64,000 nt of DNA from positions 4,544,142 through 4,608,141 of the forward strand of contig CM067532.1 in the NCBI GenBank assembly GCA_034509925.1. The letters are read 5' to 3'. This document shows, one piece after another, positions 60,231-64,000 of the stretch. Position numbers and translations under genes: made by a program. The DNA comes from Hirudinaria manillensis (lineage: Eukaryota; Annelida; Clitellata; Hirudinida; Hirudinidae). Numbering within the stretch: position 1 is the stretch's first letter; the number at the start of each line of letters is the position of its first letter. Under the pieces are notes generated by a model. That model made no database searches and had not been told where the DNA came from. It saw only the letters and a program-made list of their open reading frames with translations.

Positions 60231-63200
60231 CGGTTGATTTGGATCGTTCTTTCAACCCAAAGCCGTTCAAGCATGAAGTGCGTGACAATAAATACTAAAA
60301 ATAGCATTTCTACCGAAGGGTCTGTAACAGACTTCAGTAAAAGTATTCTCTCTAAGAATTACTTTTAATTTCCTCGAAGCAATACCGATCTGAAAAACAA
60401 ATCAAGAATTCCTTTTGAGACAACAAAATTATAGCGAAATCTTTTTCTTTTTGTGCGATTCCAGCCGATTTAGCAAGAATCAACAGAGGCGAACCTCGCA
60501 TATCTCAAATTATTCACGAACCAAAACAACAGGTTACCAAATTTGAAATTCCAAACTTCTAGACAAACACATCTTTGGAAAAATTTTGGTGATCGAAGAT
60601 GGTTGATCGGTTGTGGTCGGTTGAGGTGGCATTGTGTGCGTTCACGCCCAGTTGTTCGAGACTTGAAAAGTTAAAAGTAAATAATAAGGAAGTTCGAGCT
60701 GACGAATCACCACAACACGAGACAGACTTGTTTACTTCAGTGAGAGTGAATCTATTGCTTCGAAATCTGAAGTTACGTAACCATCTTCGTTGATGAAGAA
60801 ATGTTTTCAAATTAATTGGGTGCACCGGATAGCAGGTTTAACTGGTGGCCGGATTTTGGTCATCTTCCGGATATCTGTCTGTCGACGGATCCGGATAGGA
60901 TGTCAGATCTAAGCTATCGAAAGTGTTTAGTTTTTTTTTTTAGAAATCGAAAATTCATCACCGGAACCACTCGGCAGTCGGATATCAGGTACATCCCGTC
61001 AAATTCACATCCACAACTTAAAAATATAATTTCATTGCTTTAATTCACCTGAGAACAACGATGGTGTTGAAAAATATTTGTGAATTTTATTTCGTCATGA
61101 CGAAAACATAAAACAAATTTTATTAACAAAATGGATCGACATTCAGTATAAATCTATAAATAATTTGGTCATGTAATGCTTGTTATGTAATGCACAATGC
61201 AAGAATTAAAAGCTCATTAATAAATTTATTATATTTATATCGTCATTTTAAGTAACAAGTAATTTTCCATATTCAATTATGGCCACATCGTGTTTCGAAG
61301 GTATTCTTATTACTGTGAGGTTTACTTTTAATTCTTAAGATATTTATCTCACTACATGTGACATTATCTAAATATTTACGGCTTTCGTGTTTAATAAAAA
61401 TAACAAGTTTGAAACCTTAACGTACGTTGTTAGCTTTACAAGTAGCAAATCGAGGCGGTTTTTTTTCTGTTACTTTATCTTGCATTCTGAACGTTAACTT
61501 GTCTCACCTGCTACATCACCTAATTGACCTGCATGTAATTTAGCTGACAATTCATACGCACGTTTGCGGCAAGGATTTCTATTGAAAAGCAATGAAAAGA
61601 TTTCTCAGATCTTGCGACATTGATTTAGATAATTCTTGTATTCGTTCAGCAGACTATGGAACACCATTGACGCCATATTTAATTTACTTTCTAACACTCG
61701 CGCAATTCATTATTTCCTTTGAGAGTTCAAATTTTCAAGAATTCAAGTATAACTCGATACAAGGATAAGCTGTTAGGGGATTGTTTCAAATTTCCACGTA
61801 CATTAATCTATCATAGTTGGTGATGTTATTAAAAACTCCTGATTCGTACCCCTTATTTTAGTATCGAGGCAATCTGAAAGAATGCTTTTTATCATCTTCT
61901 CTTTTGAAATACTTTGACATCAATAACGTCAGTTATTTTATAACATCGTATCATTTCTGCAACTTTTTATAAGAACAAATATTTGTAATTTCTTGACCTT
62001 TAAAATCATGTTCGATGTTTTATGAACCCGTTGAACATTCCAATCATTTCTTTGAGGCGTGACTTGAGACGATGTTACCTTAAGTGTTCGTGGCCTCTTT
62101 CGTTGCATCTTTTCGTCATCTAAGGTCTCAGATATGCACGATTGTAGCTATTTTTGTCTCAGGAAGAAATGATTTACTGATTGAAATTCCATGTTCAAAT
62201 GATTTGCCTTAAGAAGTTATTCACGAGAAATCGAATCTCGTGTCCAATTTCTCAAAAAGTAAGCAACAGTCACTTCTACAGAGAGAGAGAATATGAATGA
62301 CTTTCTCACTTAATGCCAAACTGAAATTAGAATCAAGGATTTTGGGGTTTTACATTGAAATGCTTCAAATAATAAATCTCATTAACGTAATTAATGAGTT
62401 AATTAATTTTAACTTAAACGCGATTTATTAGAACGCAGTTGGTGGTGAGTACATGAATTTAATAATAAGTCGTTGGTATTGAAATTCAACGCTTTCGGTG
62501 GCTTCCTGGCTTACAGGCAGATGTTCATTCAAGCGATGAATGATCTTGACTTAATCACAGGCCATTGTAAAGAATGTCAGCACCAAGGCAGCATGGTATT
62601 TAACATATTGAAGGTTACCTTAAATCACGTTTGTTAAAAGAATTATTTTAAAACATTTAAAACATTCTTCTAATCTAAACCTAACATCATATAAAGCTTT
62701 TAATTTAACTTATTTATTTATTTAAAAATAAACAAACTATTAATTTATTTATTCTAGTCATTTTAACACATTTATTTGTGTGAATTAAGCATGGAGAACA
62801 AAGCGAAACAAAATCATTCGCACGAATAACAATTGGGTAAAAGTACAGCCTATTGGGCCTATTTGTTGTTAAAATATTTCTTGAAATCAAACCGTTGAAG
62901 AATGAATTGACAACCTCAAGTGGTAATTATTGGTCTTCAAATTCCACAATTAATTTCGAAAATTAATATTTGACGACGATGGTTCACTGAACGTTGATGT
63001 CGTGACATTTTGGGCTTTCACGTTAGAAATAATATTACGTCATCAATTTTTAAAGGATAGTTTCCTTATAACTTTATAACATGTCTTCATGAAATGTTCA
63101 GCAAATTAGCACCTTTTTTAGTGTAGCAATCGCTACTTTCACTTCAGCAAAATTCATTTCAGTTTCAGTTATACTTGTAAATTACGCAGCCAAGAGAAAT

Positions 63201-64000
63201 TTAGCTTTGAAATAATATTAATTACTGATTTGTCTAAAAATGTTGTTAAAATGATGAAACAAAAAATACCCATAAGAGATGTTGAAATTCAAATTTTGTC
63301 ATATAGACTTCTAGGAACAGAATCATCTCTCATCAGATCTGACCCATTCGATTGGCTTCACGAGGAGAATATTCATGTTAGCAAATTATATTTTAATGTC
63401 TATAATGAGGTTCTTAAATTATAAATTTAGCTAAAGTTTGATATGAAAAGACAAACTCCGGAGTTGAATGACTGGCGCATGGAAAGACTTTGGAGTCAAA
63501 GGGAACCATGACTGGATGAGTATGATAGTCTCAGGTGAAAGAATTTAACTGGGTCAGACGTGGCAGGACTTTATTTAAGAATAAGGTCTCGTTTTGGAAT
63601 TAAATCAAAGGTATTACGTATTAGAATTAACCAATCAAATCTGATGGTTTTGGAGCAATGTTTTAAATAACTATACCATCAAGTACAATGTAATTTGTTT
63701 CGTCAAATGATTATTTTGTTTGTCTCTTTTGGTGAAATATTTATTTTTTAGCAATTTATTGAATTAATCATTTGTTAAAACTTGTTAAGCAGAATATTTG
63801 CTGTTATAGTAAAACAAATATTAATGAAATAAAAAAAAAAACTGATCCAAAATGTCCCCCAGAATATCTCCATTTCCAAATATATTTCGGAGATCTTTAG
63901 CACGTAAAAGTGAGGTTTAAAGAAGCGAAATCAAGCTCTTGGGAACATGTCTTAAAAAATATTGAATTTCATTCTTTCTCAATTTGTCGGCAGTTCTTCT
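60231..64000. other. Non-coding 5' flank; no gene recognised
   Basis: AT-rich sequence without repeats from the rest of the window. Short open frames (for example 63230-63424 plus, 60559-60825 minus) resemble nothing I know and lack splice or promoter context. Confidence 0.5.

Noticed and set aside
63230-63424. 64-residue plus-strand frame
   Set aside because: No homology I recognise, no splice or promoter context, in AT-rich flank.

Overview
This window is animal nuclear DNA, most likely from an AT-rich invertebrate. The evidence is GT-AG introns, small exons in long AT-rich introns, non-LTR retrotransposons, microsatellites and no bacterial-style operons. I cannot name the species; an arthropod is a guess.

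The main content is a family of secreted proteins built from a roughly 75-residue, six-cysteine domain that resembles PAN/Apple. Its pattern is C-x-W, then (N/D)TN..GG, C-x3-C, C-x-(F/Y)G(F/L/I)D(F/W), CW(F/I)S, G(V/I).H and a last C. Nearly every domain is one exon bounded by phase-1 introns. The best gene is on the minus strand, 60174 to 47027. By hand I derive 40 coding exons: a signal-peptide exon, 16 domain exons and 23 short linker exons of 6 to 72 nt. All internal exons are multiples of three, no junction creates a stop, and the model is 1377 codons plus stop. A TATA box lies 51 bp upstream of the ATG.

Layout. 1-1400: simple repeats and a GC-rich terminal exon of an unrelated minus-strand gene. 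1400-7300: old, diverged copies of the family's plus-strand exons, plus a MITE-like element. 7300-31300: three near-identical 9.1 kb tandem units. Each carries a 5'-truncated LINE, a 27-bp minisatellite, three minus-strand domain exons and a possible hAT relic. The first two also carry a plus-strand signal-peptide exon and domain exon, and unit 1 begins just after an older pair. 31300-40700: a diverged continuation of the third unit, broken by several retrotransposons with a restriction-like endonuclease, three of them lined up between (TAA)n arrays as in the R4/Dong clade. 40700-45200: a plus-strand member of the family (signal exon, two domains) and a candidate small secreted peptide. 46500-46800: a second MITE-like copy, inverted. 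47027-60230: the 16-domain gene. 60231-64000: no gene recognised.

The region looks like an expanding cluster of cysteine-rich secreted modules. Phase-1 symmetry lets any exon be duplicated or deleted without breaking frame, and both recent duplication (domains 9 to 14, the 9.1 kb units) and decay (lost cysteines, a lost donor, a frameshift) are visible.
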